DNA of 14,642 nucleotides. It comes from CAZKUR01 sp964556005. GTDB taxonomy: Bacteria > Bacteroidota > Ignavibacteria > Ignavibacteriales > Ignavibacteriaceae. The notes under the pieces were generated by a model that was given only the letters and a program-made list of their open reading frames with translations, was not told the origin of the DNA and ran no database searches. The stretch spans positions 1 to 14,642 of the forward strand of contig CAZKUR010000095.1 of assembly GCA_964556005.1 (NCBI GenBank). The letters run 5' to 3'. Shown piece by piece: positions 1 through 7,421 of the stretch. Numbering within the stretch: position 1 is the stretch's first letter; each line of letters opens with the position of its first letter. The translations under genes and the position numbers were made by a program.

Positions 1-425
1 GGAATAAATCCCCATCTTTCTTTTTTAAACAACATTCCGAATAGATATCCCCTGAACAATATTTCTTCCATTACCGGTGCGACAAATACAGACATCAAAA
101 TATAAAAAGAAAACAGGTTACCCGACAGCTTGAAAAGTATAGCAGAACTTAGGGTCATTGGTAAAGTGACAATCAAACCAAATAGAAGACCTTTTGTGAA
201 TCCTTTGTTTAAGCCTAATTCGGATATCATATTCTTTATGTTTAATTTGTACAAAAAGTATATTGAAACGACAATTACAACTACTATAAATAGATAGCTT
301 GAAATTACGATTGGGTAATTACTGGCTTTAAAGCCGATAATGTCTTTCCCTATACTTTTAGGTCTGTAAAGACATAAGAAAGTGCTGATGATTATCCAGA
401 TTGATGGAAGTATTTTTCTCTTCAT
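1..425 (-). CDS. CPBP family intramembrane metalloprotease (partial, C-terminus beyond window)
   Basis: The first 141 codons are present and the gene runs off the left edge. Hydrophobic stretches lie at about residues 7-20, 38-58, 79-98 and 106-133. The fourth carries EEILFR (E120, E121, R125), which matches the EExxxR signature of CPBP (CAAX protease and bacteriocin-processing, Rce1-like) proteases. The later His-containing motifs fall outside the window. CPBP proteins are glutamate-type intramembrane proteases, and bacterial members are often linked to peptide maturation or immunity; the substrate here is unknown. The ATG at 425 is preceded by AAAGGGAGATC, a good ribosome binding site. Only 22 bp separate it from the TonB receptor stop, so it should be the last gene seen of the same transcript. 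Family assignment is firm despite truncation; the role is open. Confidence 0.8.
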   Translation of the reverse strand, partial: MKRKILPSIWIIISTFLCLYRPKSIGKDIIGFKASNYPIVISSYLFIVVVIVVSIYFLYKLNIKNMISELGLNKGFTKGLLFGLIVTLPMTLSSAILFKLSGNLFSFYILMSVFVAPVMEEILFRGYLFGMLFKKERWGFI

Positions 426-447
426 AATGATCTCCCTTTAGGTATTT

Positions 448-2664
448 TTACATTCCAACCATGAAACCAATTACTAGCATTCTTTGCCCGAAATAACTTT
501 GTATAGTTTTTCTCTCCGTATAATTGGGTGAGTAAGTATAGCCGAAAATATTATTGAAGTTAAAAATATTTATTCCTTCCAAGTAAGCAATTAAAGATAA
601 ATTCGAACTCAACTGGCCGAAATATGTAATTCTAAGATCAACGCGTTTGTAATCCGGGAACCTCCCTGAGTTTGTTAGCGCATAATTAGGTTCATAAATT
701 TTTAGTTGATCGTTATATCCAGCAGAGATTACCGGAGTATAAGGCCTGCCGGTAGCATATTTTATATTTAAACCTAATTGAAAGTGTTCGTTCAAATTAT
801 ACTTTGCAATGATTGATAAATTATGAGTAATATCGAATGAACTGTTTGTAAGCTTTTCATAATTCATCCAGTATCTTTTGGTATTTATATAACCATAAGA
901 AATCCAGCCTGTTATTCCGAAAGGGAATTGACCTTTATATATAAAATCAACGCCTTCGGCAAAACCGTAGCCGTTGTTATTATAATTTGTCGCCGTGTTG
1001 TCAAGAGGAAGATTAAGGTAATCTTTATAATAAGTTTCTATTCTTAATGAATTTTGGTCATCGAAAGAATAATCATAAGAAAGAATGTAATGTACTGCTT
1101 CCATTGGTTTCAAATTTGGGTTGCCGTCTTCCGGTCGAAATAATTTTGGATCGGGCAGTTGATGAAATATTCCCCAGCTAAATCTAAAGTTTGAATTTTC
1201 ATTTAGTTTATATGCTGCACTGAAACGGGGATCAGTCCACCCGAGATTAAGCTCGGGGATATAATCATATCTTACCCCGGCAGAGTACATTATATTTTTC
1301 ATTCCGAAAAATTCTGCAGATTGCAGCTCGGAATAAATGCCGAACCTTCTTCCATCGATTTTTGCATTCAAAACAGTTGCAGGTGCATCCGGCCGAATGT
1401 CGTAATCTTCTGTTGGAATTGTTCCCGCATAATCAATAATTCTATTTTCCAATTCCAAACCTGAGAGTAATTTTAAGCTTGGGAGAAAGTCATATTCAAA
1501 ATCATTTCGAAAAGAATAAATTTTATCTGTTGTGTTTAAATCGAGAACCCCGAGCATCCATTTGTTATTATACCTATTATAAGAAAGACTGTTTTTCATT
1601 AATAGCTTATCAGAAAAGATGTAAGAATTCTGCAGATTAACAAAAAGATTTTTTGAATCACCGTTAAACACGCCGTTGAATTCGGCACGTTCCACTTTTA
1701 CTCCCTGCTGATCATCGGCTAATATAGTAAACAATTTTAATCTTCCTTTATTCGAATAAGAATAAATCAAACCTCCCGACCCGTTTTGCGAACTTGGAGC
1801 ATTGGTAAGACGGTTCAAGCCACCATTGAGCCAGAAAATCGGTTTTGTAAATTCCTGCCTTGCATCAAAGTAAAAACCAAGTTTATTTTCAATCAGCGGT
1901 ATCTCGGCTGTTAATGAGGCATTTGCAAGTGAAAGCCCTAAGTTAAGCTGTGTCTGTTCCGGTAGATTTTTAGTTTCTACTTCAAGCACTCCGGAAAGTG
2001 CGTTGCCGTATTTTGCGGAAAAACCTCCGCTTGAAAAGAAAAGACTTTTTACTACGCTTGTATTTAAATTGGAGAAAATTCCTCCGTAATTCGATTCAAA
2101 AGTAAAAGGGTGATAAACAGGCGCCTGGTCGATTATGGTAATTGTTTCAACCGGATCGCCGCCTCTAACATACAATTCGGCATTTTCGGAAACCTGTGTT
2201 AATCCCGGCATTGTTTTAAGCGCCTGGTAGATATCTGCTGCTCCACCGGGAGTAGTTAAAATATCCACGCGGCTTACAACCAATCCCTTTTCTTTTTCGG
2301 AACCGTAAGAGCTTGCAGAAACTACAGCTTCCTTCATCTCTATTGCGGTTTCTTTTAGCGTTATTTTTAGATTGAGTGTATCAACGTCGTTTAGGTCAAA
2401 TTCCTTAAGGTATTTTTGATATCCAATCATACTGACAATTAAATTTATCTTGCCTCTTTGAGACGAAAAAAATTTAAATGTTCCGTCATCGTTTGTCATT
2501 GTCCCTTCGGAAGAATTTTGTATAAAGACATTAGCCAGAGGCAAAGGTTTACCGTCCTGGTCTAATACTTTTCCTTCTATTAATACTTTGTGCTGCGCGT
2601 AGATTCCTGCCTGAAAAAATACTACTAAAAGTAAAAGTGCTGTTTTAAAATTTCTTGTGTACAT
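448..2664 (-). CDS. TonB-dependent outer-membrane receptor with carboxypeptidase-regulatory-like N-terminal domain
   Basis: This is an outer-membrane active-transport receptor of 738 residues. A signal peptide covers residues 1-24 (hydrophobic ALLLLVVFF core, ending near YAQ). Residues about 28-113 form a beta-sandwich CarboxypepD_reg-like domain (IEGKVLDQDGKPLPLANVFI). A plug follows at about 130-232 (LKTMPG, ELYVRGGDP, SGGFSAKYGNALSGVLEVET). The rest has the alternating, aromatic-rich pattern of a 22-strand barrel. The length is on the short side for Bacteroidota receptors, and no SusD-type partner is adjacent. An in-frame TGA three codons upstream makes the ATG at 2664 the only possible start nearby; no clear Shine-Dalgarno is seen. 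It lies 30 bp after the TPR gene and 22 bp before the CPBP gene. The ligand cannot be told from sequence; siderophore, peptide or other import are all possible. Confidence 0.92.
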   Translation of the reverse strand: MYTRNFKTALLLLVVFFQAGIYAQHKVLIEGKVLDQDGKPLPLANVFIQNSSEGTMTNDDGTFKFFSSQRGKINLIVSMIGYQKYLKEFDLNDVDTLNLKITLKETAIEMKEAVVSASSYGSEKEKGLVVSRVDILTTPGGAADIYQALKTMPGLTQVSENAELYVRGGDPVETITIIDQAPVYHPFTFESNYGGIFSNLNTSVVKSLFFSSGGFSAKYGNALSGVLEVETKNLPEQTQLNLGLSLANASLTAEIPLIENKLGFYFDARQEFTKPIFWLNGGLNRLTNAPSSQNGSGGLIYSYSNKGRLKLFTILADDQQGVKVERAEFNGVFNGDSKNLFVNLQNSYIFSDKLLMKNSLSYNRYNNKWMLGVLDLNTTDKIYSFRNDFEYDFLPSLKLLSGLELENRIIDYAGTIPTEDYDIRPDAPATVLNAKIDGRRFGIYSELQSAEFFGMKNIMYSAGVRYDYIPELNLGWTDPRFSAAYKLNENSNFRFSWGIFHQLPDPKLFRPEDGNPNLKPMEAVHYILSYDYSFDDQNSLRIETYYKDYLNLPLDNTATNYNNNGYGFAEGVDFIYKGQFPFGITGWISYGYINTKRYWMNYEKLTNSSFDITHNLSIIAKYNLNEHFQLGLNIKYATGRPYTPVISAGYNDQLKIYEPNYALTNSGRFPDYKRVDLRITYFGQLSSNLSLIAYLEGINIFNFNNIFGYTYSPNYTERKTIQSYFGQRMLVIGFMVGM

Positions 2665-2694
2665 GATTTTTCATCTTCATAATAAAATTTATCT

Positions 2695-3492
2695 TTATTT
2701 GGAACCCGATTTCTTTTCAAGTGCCGGAAGAAGGACATACTTTACCCAGCCGAAATTAGGATCTAATGAAAGTGCTTTTTGATAAGCGAATTTTGCAGCA
2801 TCGTTATTATCCAGTTTTTCATAAGCTCTCCCAAGCCAGGCATTTGCTTCAAGCATTCCCCATTTCGTATTGACAATCTGCGAGTCTGCTTTTTGCTCGA
2901 ATAATGATTCGGCTTTTACGAAGTTTTTTGCCGCTTCTTTATAGCTTCCTCCGAACATAACCGGAGTGTTGAATTTCATCATGCCCCGAATTAAATATGT
3001 TTCCGGATTTTTAGGATTAAGATATTCGGCATCATCCAGCAGTCCATTTATTTGCGGTGACAACGTAACTGCCGACATTTGGTCGGTTGCAATCTTCATC
3101 ATATATACTGCTGCCAGAAGGGATTTGCCTTCCGAAGAATATTCTTTCATGTCCGCCAGCTTGTTTGCATCATCGATTGCTTTTTGATAAAATGTATCGA
3201 ATAATTTTTTGTCTCTATTTTTCATACTGAATTCAAGAAGCTTGTATTCCGAAAATGTTAAATTGTAAAGTGCAATTGCATTACTGCTGTCGGTCTTTAG
3301 AATGACGGCAAACTTATCTTTTGCGTTAAGCAGAATATTTTTATCGTATTTTACAAGACCCTCATAAATAAGTCTGCTTCCTTGTTTCAATAATTGATTG
3401 CTGCTGCTGTTATCCTGTGGAAGAATTTTTACAGCTGTTATCGATACTAAAAACAGTAGAGTAAAGAACGAGTTAATCATTTTTGTTTTCAT
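2695..3492 (-). CDS. Secreted TPR-like repeat protein
   Basis: A 265-residue protein with a signal peptide (hydrophobic residues about 6-24, likely cleavage near LPQ26). It has no lipobox cysteine, so a periplasmic or outer-membrane-associated location is inferred. The mature part is almost wholly helical. The clearest TPR-type pair is at about residues 210-246 (ANAWLGRAYEKLDNNDAAKFAYQKALSLDP), with weaker repeats at about 35-80 and 155-198. No catalytic motif is visible. The ATG at 3492 has a good AGGAG 8 bases upstream. A copy of the 24-bp operator-like element lies just upstream, so it may be transcribed on its own as well as from the upstream genes. Proximity to the TonB receptor suggests a helper of that receptor, by analogy only: SusD proteins are also TPR-based but are larger lipoproteins. 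Confidence 0.75.
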   Translation of the reverse strand: MKTKMINSFFTLLFLVSITAVKILPQDNSSSNQLLKQGSRLIYEGLVKYDKNILLNAKDKFAVILKTDSSNAIALYNLTFSEYKLLEFSMKNRDKKLFDTFYQKAIDDANKLADMKEYSSEGKSLLAAVYMMKIATDQMSAVTLSPQINGLLDDAEYLNPKNPETYLIRGMMKFNTPVMFGGSYKEAAKNFVKAESLFEQKADSQIVNTKWGMLEANAWLGRAYEKLDNNDAAKFAYQKALSLDPNFGWVKYVLLPALEKKSGSK

Positions 3493-3512
3493 TATTATTT
3501 CTCCTATTATAT

Positions 3513-3536
3513 GTAAAGTACTTTAATTTATAAAGT
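3513..3536 (-). promoter_or_regulatory. Operator-like element, copy 1, in front of the TPR/TonB genes
   Basis: On the plus strand the site reads TAAAGT (3514-3519), ACTTTA (3520-3525), a five-base AT spacer, then TAAAGT (3531-3536). The first two form a perfect 12-bp palindrome, and the last two form an inverted pair with a 5-bp spacer. Copy 2 at 4461-4484 matches at 23 of 24 positions. It sits 20 bp upstream of the TPR start codon. The likely binder is the winged-helix protein encoded at 3556-3852; this is inference from arrangement. I see no strong -35/-10 pair upstream of this copy. Confidence 0.65.
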
Positions 3537-3555
3537 TAATAACCAAAAAAATTTT

Positions 3556-3852
3556 TTACTTTTTAATTAATTTTTCAAGCTGTTCAACATATTTTTCAAA
3601 TGCCGATTGTCCTTTCTTTGTTAATCCGTAAAGACTGTGTGGTTTCCTATCTAAAAATTCCTTTTTAACGTACAGGTAACCTGCCTCTTCAAGCTTTTTT
3701 AAATGAACGCTAAGGTTTCCATCGGTTGCGTTAATTTTACCTTTTATAAAATTAAAATCTGCTTCTTCCGATGAAATCAAAACAGCCATAATAGCGAGTC
3801 TTATTCTTGAGTGAATAATTTCATCTAATTGTTGATAATCGAAGTCGCTCAC
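3556..3852 (-). CDS. Winged-helix transcriptional regulator (HTH_34/ArsR-MarR-like)
   Basis: A 98-residue single-domain DNA-binding protein. Residues 7-27 (LDEIIHSRIRLAIMAVL) are the typical first helix of the HTH_34 'winged helix DNA-binding' family. A helix-turn-helix follows with recognition helix at about 44-58 (DGNLSVHLKKLEEAGYL). A wing lies at about 59-78 with RKPHSLYGLT, and a C-terminal helix probably dimerises. No metal-binding cysteines are present, so it is not a metal-sensing ArsR. The start is a GTG whose last bases overlap the upstream TGA (GTGA, 4-bp overlap), which indicates translational coupling to the membrane protein gene. This pairing is often seen in Bacteroidota-type genomes. 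The predicted operator is the duplicated TAAAGT/ACTTTA element in front of both parts of this cluster, implying autoregulation. Confidence 0.85.
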   Translation of the reverse strand: MSDFDYQQLDEIIHSRIRLAIMAVLISSEEADFNFIKGKINATDGNLSVHLKKLEEAGYLYVKKEFLDRKPHSLYGLTKKGQSAFEKYVEQLEKLIKK

Positions 3853-4448
3853 TTTGACAACGCAATTTCTTTTTTAAATTTATTATATATTATTATTCCG
3901 GGAACAACCTGGAAAGCAAGCATCATAAATGCCATAATCAAAATTGTTTGAATCCCGGGATAAATGAACATAACTATTGCTCCGACCCACCAGCCGGCCG
4001 ATAAGTATTTTACCCAGTTCAAATTATAGATATAGCCGCTCATCATAAAGCCTATCCCGAGTATAGATGAAATAAGGGGACTTACAAATACACCGCCTAT
4101 TGCTCCTGAAAAAACACCAACAAAACCCACAATTGTCATAGCAATACCGCAAGCCAGCCAGATTGATCTAAGCAGCATTGAAGCAAAATTATGCGACCGA
4201 TGTTTTTTACCTTTACGGAAATAAGAAATAAAACTGTAAATCCATCCGAAGCCGATTAAAACTACCCAAACCCAAATAAAGCTTAAATTTACTTGAAGTA
4301 CAAAAATCAAATAGTCTGCCAGAAGTCCTATGGTTACAATTAATCCCCAAAATATATAACCTATCCCATCGTTAATTACGGTTCGTTTGCTGTCTTCAAT
4401 TATTTTCTTGATGAATTTAATTTCATCTAAAGCGGTATTTTCATCCAT
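3849..4448 (-). CDS. Six-helix integral membrane protein of unknown function
   Basis: A 199-residue protein. A cytoplasmic N-terminal helix (residues 1-25) precedes about six hydrophobic segments near 29-50, 54-76, 89-112, 114-139, 146-163 and 166-190. A basic loop (FRKGKKHR, about 77-85) fits the positive-inside rule for a cytoplasmic loop. No transport, enzyme or sensor motif is recognisable. It is first in its cluster and overlaps the winged-helix regulator by 4 bp. It could transmit a membrane signal to that regulator or be one of its targets; neither is shown. The ATG at 4448 follows AAAGGGAAG, a reasonable ribosome binding site. Transcription should start at the strong promoter at 4487-4515. 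Confidence 0.75.
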   Translation of the reverse strand: MDENTALDEIKFIKKIIEDSKRTVINDGIGYIFWGLIVTIGLLADYLIFVLQVNLSFIWVWVVLIGFGWIYSFISYFRKGKKHRSHNFASMLLRSIWLACGIAMTIVGFVGVFSGAIGGVFVSPLISSILGIGFMMSGYIYNLNWVKYLSAGWWVGAIVMFIYPGIQTILIMAFMMLAFQVVPGIIIYNKFKKEIALSK

Positions 4449-4460
4449 TTGCTTCCCTTT

Positions 4461-4484
4461 GTAAAGTACTTTAATTTCTAAAGT
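4461..4484 (-). promoter_or_regulatory. Operator-like element, copy 2, over the predicted transcription start
   Basis: On the plus strand: TAAAGT (4462-4467), ACTTTA (4468-4473), five-base spacer ATTTC, TAAAGT (4479-4484). It differs from the copy at 3513-3536 only at the last spacer base. In the direction of transcription it begins two bases after the -10 hexamer, so it covers the expected start site and ends 12 bp before the start codon. A bound protein there would block initiation or escape. The binder is inferred to be the winged-helix protein two genes downstream in the same transcript. Confidence 0.7.
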
Positions 4485-4486
4485 AG

Positions 4487-4515
4487 AATATAAGGTTGTT
4501 ATATCTTTTTGTCAA
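4487..4515 (-). promoter_or_regulatory. Sigma70-type promoter of the membrane protein/regulator cluster
   Basis: On the minus strand a perfect -35 TTGACA (plus 4510-4515) is followed by a 17-bp spacer and TATATT as -10 (plus 4487-4492). Expected initiation lies about 7 bases further on, inside the operator copy at 4461-4484. This is the best promoter in the window. It is of the classical type rather than the TTTG/TAnnTTTG type of true Bacteroidota. Confidence 0.75.
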
Positions 4516-4625
4516 GAGAATTTTAATTTTTTTGTTGAATATTACCTCGAGAGGCTGAAAGTTGTGATAAAAGGAATTTACTTGGTGTTATTACTGCAGA
4601 ATTAGTAAAAATTTTTTCAAGTCCT

Positions 4626-5612
4626 TTAAATGCTTAAGAGTAATTCCATCGCGGTTTTTTCTTTCCCGGAAATATCGATTAGAATATCTGAAGCATTGTT
4701 TATTAATGCTTCATGCTGCCTTACCCCTGCCTGATTTATAAGAGTTGAGACTTTTGTCCACAATTGTGCTGCTTCAGTAAATATTTTATATGCTTTGTCT
4801 ACTTGAGTTATTTGAAGTAGTTCATAACTTTCCTTTAAAAAATCTCTGTAGAGGTTTCTGAAAAGAGCACCGCCTGTTCCACCTTTTTCCATAAGTCTGG
4901 AGGTTGTTGTAAAATCTCTTTCAATATACTTGCTGTTCTTAAACCATTTTTTTATTTCTTTACTTGTTTTTAATATTCCTTTATAACCTATATTATTTAT
5001 CGGCGGATTCAGGTAATCTTTTGCATTGTTTTTTATAGCACATGCAATTGCTTTTTCAATATTATAATTTTTCTTCCCATTATGAATTGTATAGCTTAAA
5101 TTTCTTGAAGACATCGGGCCTTTTTCATTTCGTGCGAGCTGCAGATTTTTTAATGATGTTTTCACTCTGTTTCCCTGCTGGGAGGTGTCTATTAAATAAG
5201 CATAAGTATCATCATAACCATACATAGCAACATAATGTCCTGCAAAATGTATTTTAACAGTAAAGTAATCCAAATAATAAGAATCAAGTTTAAGCCCAAC
5301 GGTAATATTTTCTTCAATATTATTTTTTACATTTTCCCAAGCTTTATTAACAGATGAAGTCTCTTTAACTTCGAGTGTTAATCCCAGGTTCCGGGTAATG
5401 TTCGCCGTTAGTGCATCCGGTTTAATTCTTCCACCGATAAAAGGGAAATCCATTGTTTTCATATTCCAGAATATAAATCCTAATCCTTCACCCAAACCGA
5501 ACAGCATCGGTTCGGATAGTTCAACTCCAATTTGATTCAGCAAAGTTCCGGTTGCCGTTGTTTCGCAATGCTGACCATTAAACGGTTTAATATTTTCAAT
5601 TATCTTTTTCAT
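4626..5612 (-). CDS. BtrH-like cysteine acyltransferase/hydrolase with DUF4872-like C-terminus
   Basis: A 328-residue protein with no signal peptide, so cytoplasmic. The N-terminal half (about 10-145) matches the BtrH N-terminal family, named for butirosin protein BtrH, which moves an aminoacyl side chain from an acyl carrier protein onto an aminoglycoside. The signature FNGQHCETTA gives Cys16. GHYVAMYGYDD gives His126, and YLIDTSQQG gives Asp142, a plausible papain-like Cys-His-Asp set. The C-terminal part (about 205-328) is helical and contains GGTGGALFRNLYRDFL (244-259), typical of the DUF4872 region that follows this domain. The gene lies 18 bp after a MerR/GyrI regulator and has no clear Shine-Dalgarno. 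No carrier protein or antibiotic cluster is beside it, so the true acyl donor and acceptor are unknown; peptide hydrolysis or amide bond formation are alternatives. Confidence 0.8.
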   Translation of the reverse strand: MKKIIENIKPFNGQHCETTATGTLLNQIGVELSEPMLFGLGEGLGFIFWNMKTMDFPFIGGRIKPDALTANITRNLGLTLEVKETSSVNKAWENVKNNIEENITVGLKLDSYYLDYFTVKIHFAGHYVAMYGYDDTYAYLIDTSQQGNRVKTSLKNLQLARNEKGPMSSRNLSYTIHNGKKNYNIEKAIACAIKNNAKDYLNPPINNIGYKGILKTSKEIKKWFKNSKYIERDFTTTSRLMEKGGTGGALFRNLYRDFLKESYELLQITQVDKAYKIFTEAAQLWTKVSTLINQAGVRQHEALINNASDILIDISGKEKTAMELLLSI

Positions 5613-5630
5613 TTTAATGTTTTGCTTTAA

Positions 5631-6440
5631 TTAGTTGTTAAGTAAAATTTGTATTTCAGTTAAATAATTATCCGGGTTGCCTTTGAATATCATTCCCGGT
5701 CCTTTAATGTAGACTTCCCTTATTGGGAGCTGTGTTTCATAACCTTTTTCATTTATATAGCTGAAAATCTTTTTATATGATTCGGAAATATTTTCATAAG
5801 CGCCTTTGTGAATTAAACTAACGCATTTGCCTCCTTTTAATCCTCTAACTGAAATTCCTTCGGTGTCCTTTCCTTTTCTGATAGGAAAACACGCCTCGAA
5901 ATCGGCTTCGTCTTCTTTGTATTCATCTTCATGATAAAGTGTTAACGGTTTCCCGTTTATTTTTCCACCGAATGTTTTACCTAAAATTTTAAAGCCCTCA
6001 CCGACATCGGAATATTTTCCTTTCATCCTGTAGCCGGCGATTAAAATTGTTTCAATTTCTTTTTCTTCAATTTGAAAATTATTTTCCGTTTTCATTTTTG
6101 ACATCCTCTCATTATTAATAATGCCTTCAATCGATTGAATTATTTCGTCATACCTGTTGATTTTTACTTTTATCTCGGTAAGCTTTTGCCGGAGCTGTTC
6201 CATCAATTCAGCTTCACTTGAGCATTCCTTTAGTATTTCTTGTATTTCTGCAATTGAGAAGTCGAATTCTCGCAGTATTTTAATTGATTTTGCTTTTTCG
6301 AAATCTGCTTCCGTATAGTAACGGTAATTTGTAAACTCGTCGATTTCCGCAGGTATCAGGATTTTCTTTTCATGGTAAAACCTTAAAGTTTTAATGGAAA
6401 TCTGTGTTATCCTGGAAAATACACCTATTGTAAATTTCAT
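5631..6440 (-). CDS. MerR-family regulator with GyrI-like effector-binding domain
   Basis: A 269-residue regulator. Residues 1-70 are a MerR winged helix-turn-helix (FTIGVFSRITQISIKTLRFY, then NYRYYTEADFEKAKSIKILR). Residues about 75-112 are a coiled-coil dimerisation helix. Residues about 122-269 resemble the GyrI-like/AraC effector-binding domain (ETILIAGYRMKGKYSDVGEGFKIL, CVSLIHKGAYENISESYKKI). Such BmrR/TipA-like proteins sense small amphipathic or cationic molecules and activate promoters with over-long spacers. The promoter upstream (6472-6502) has exactly such a spacer, so autoactivation is likely. Ribosome binding site AAAGGA lies 6 bases before the ATG. It probably also controls the BtrH-like gene 18 bp downstream, which hints that this enzyme acts on or against a small toxic molecule (inference). 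Confidence 0.88.
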   Translation of the reverse strand: MKFTIGVFSRITQISIKTLRFYHEKKILIPAEIDEFTNYRYYTEADFEKAKSIKILREFDFSIAEIQEILKECSSEAELMEQLRQKLTEIKVKINRYDEIIQSIEGIINNERMSKMKTENNFQIEEKEIETILIAGYRMKGKYSDVGEGFKILGKTFGGKINGKPLTLYHEDEYKEDEADFEACFPIRKGKDTEGISVRGLKGGKCVSLIHKGAYENISESYKKIFSYINEKGYETQLPIREVYIKGPGMIFKGNPDNYLTEIQILLNN

Positions 6441-6471
6441 TTTTCCTTTAATTTGTTAAACCGATATTGTA

Positions 6472-6502
6472 AATATAAATACTACAGTTAGGGGAGAGTC
6501 AA
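6472..6502 (-). promoter_or_regulatory. MerR-type promoter with 19-bp spacer
   Basis: Minus strand -35 TTGACT (plus 6497-6502) and -10 TATATT (plus 6472-6477) are separated by 19 bp instead of the usual 17. MerR regulators activate such promoters by twisting the DNA. The sequence GACTCTCCCCTAA at the start of the spacer resembles the left half of BmrR/Mta-type operators. The right half (ACTGTAGTATT) matches the inverted repeat only loosely. It drives the MerR/GyrI gene starting at 6440. Confidence 0.65.
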
Positions 6503-6699
6503 GTAAAAAAATGGAAATGATATAAAAAATGTTTATATAAAATAGAATTGATGTTATTATTCTTAACATAGAAAACAATTATTCGAGAGGATTTGCAATT
6601 TTTGACAATTGGCATGAATGGAGATTAAATTCTGAAAACTAAATTGCTCATTCTAATTTAAAGTTCTCAATGGCAGATGAATGATTTGCTGAGGAAAGT

Positions 6700-7386
6700 T
6701 TAGTCCGATATTAACACCTCGAGCTTAGCTTTCAAGGAAAAACTTTTATTCAATAAATCCTGGTAAGCGGATTTTCGTTGCTGCACCATTGAATAGTAAC
6801 CTGCGACAACATTTGCAAACTGATTTGTTTTAATGATTAGTGGATCTTCGAGTTTTCCTTTTAAGATACTGAAATTTGAATATATAAAAGGCATAACGAA
6901 ATTGTTAAAATATCTATAAAAATAGTCGTCGATAAATCCAACACCGTTAATCGCTTCGTGGTAATCGACTATTTGCTTTTTTATATTAAAGTTGCTGATT
7001 GTATTCAGATTGCCGCTGTTGATTATTTCTTCATAGGTCCCGGTTTGAAGAGAAGCCTTTGATATCGAAACCATTAGTTTTATAATATAGTTAGCAGAAT
7101 CGATTTTTATTGTTCCGTTTTGAATGGAAAGTAATTTTGGTTTAGCATGTACTAACCACAGGCTGTCGGATTTAATTGACTTACTTAATTCGGTAATGTT
7201 GGCAACTATATCTTGATGAAATCCATTTAAATACTTTTGCTCGGTGTTTTGTACATCTTTTTGCATTCGCCAGTTGTTCAATATAAATCCGGCTGTAACA
7301 CCTAAAAAAACTACGATTAGCTCGAAGAATAATTTCTTCCAATCATAGCTGACTATTTGGGGAAATTTAATTTTTGAATTCGACAT
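6700..7386 (-). CDS. DUF6090-like single-pass membrane protein
   Basis: A 228-residue protein. A short basic/aromatic N-terminus (YDWKKLFFE) is followed by one membrane helix at about residues 22-40 ending in ILNNWRMQKD. A mostly helical domain fills the remainder. This layout (ELIVVFLGVTAGFILNNWR followed by QKYLNGFHQDIVANITEL) resembles the DUF6090 family of Bacteroidota-type genomes, usually written as 'ALQVNNWN' plus a long soluble helical part; similarity is judged from memory. No function is known for the family and no catalytic motif is visible. It follows the 2H phosphoesterase by 35 bp, probably on the same transcript. No clear ribosome binding site precedes the ATG at 7386. Confidence 0.65.
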   Translation of the reverse strand: MSNSKIKFPQIVSYDWKKLFFELIVVFLGVTAGFILNNWRMQKDVQNTEQKYLNGFHQDIVANITELSKSIKSDSLWLVHAKPKLLSIQNGTIKIDSANYIIKLMVSISKASLQTGTYEEIINSGNLNTISNFNIKKQIVDYHEAINGVGFIDDYFYRYFNNFVMPFIYSNFSILKGKLEDPLIIKTNQFANVVAGYYSMVQQRKSAYQDLLNKSFSLKAKLEVLISD

Positions 7387-7421
7387 AGACTTTTTGATTT
7401 TAAAAATAATTATAAACTTAT

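Noticed and set aside
2966..3187. Open frame antisense to the TPR gene, and a similar one at 5042-5227 antisense to the BtrH-like gene
   Set aside because: Both are shadows of well supported genes and have no domain-like content.
2695..3492. The TPR protein as a SusD partner of the TonB receptor
   Set aside because: It is about half the length of SusD, lacks a lipobox cysteine and lacks SusD-type motifs; only a loose analogy.
4551..4562. CCTCGAGAGG palindrome near 4549 as terminator for the BtrH-like gene
   Set aside because: Only 4-bp arms with a 2-base loop and no adjacent T-run in the needed direction.
6562..6652. Plus-strand open stretch (contains FAIFDNWHEWRLNSEN) upstream of the MerR promoter
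   Set aside because: About 30 codons with a stop just upstream and no in-frame ATG; too short to call even a pseudogene.
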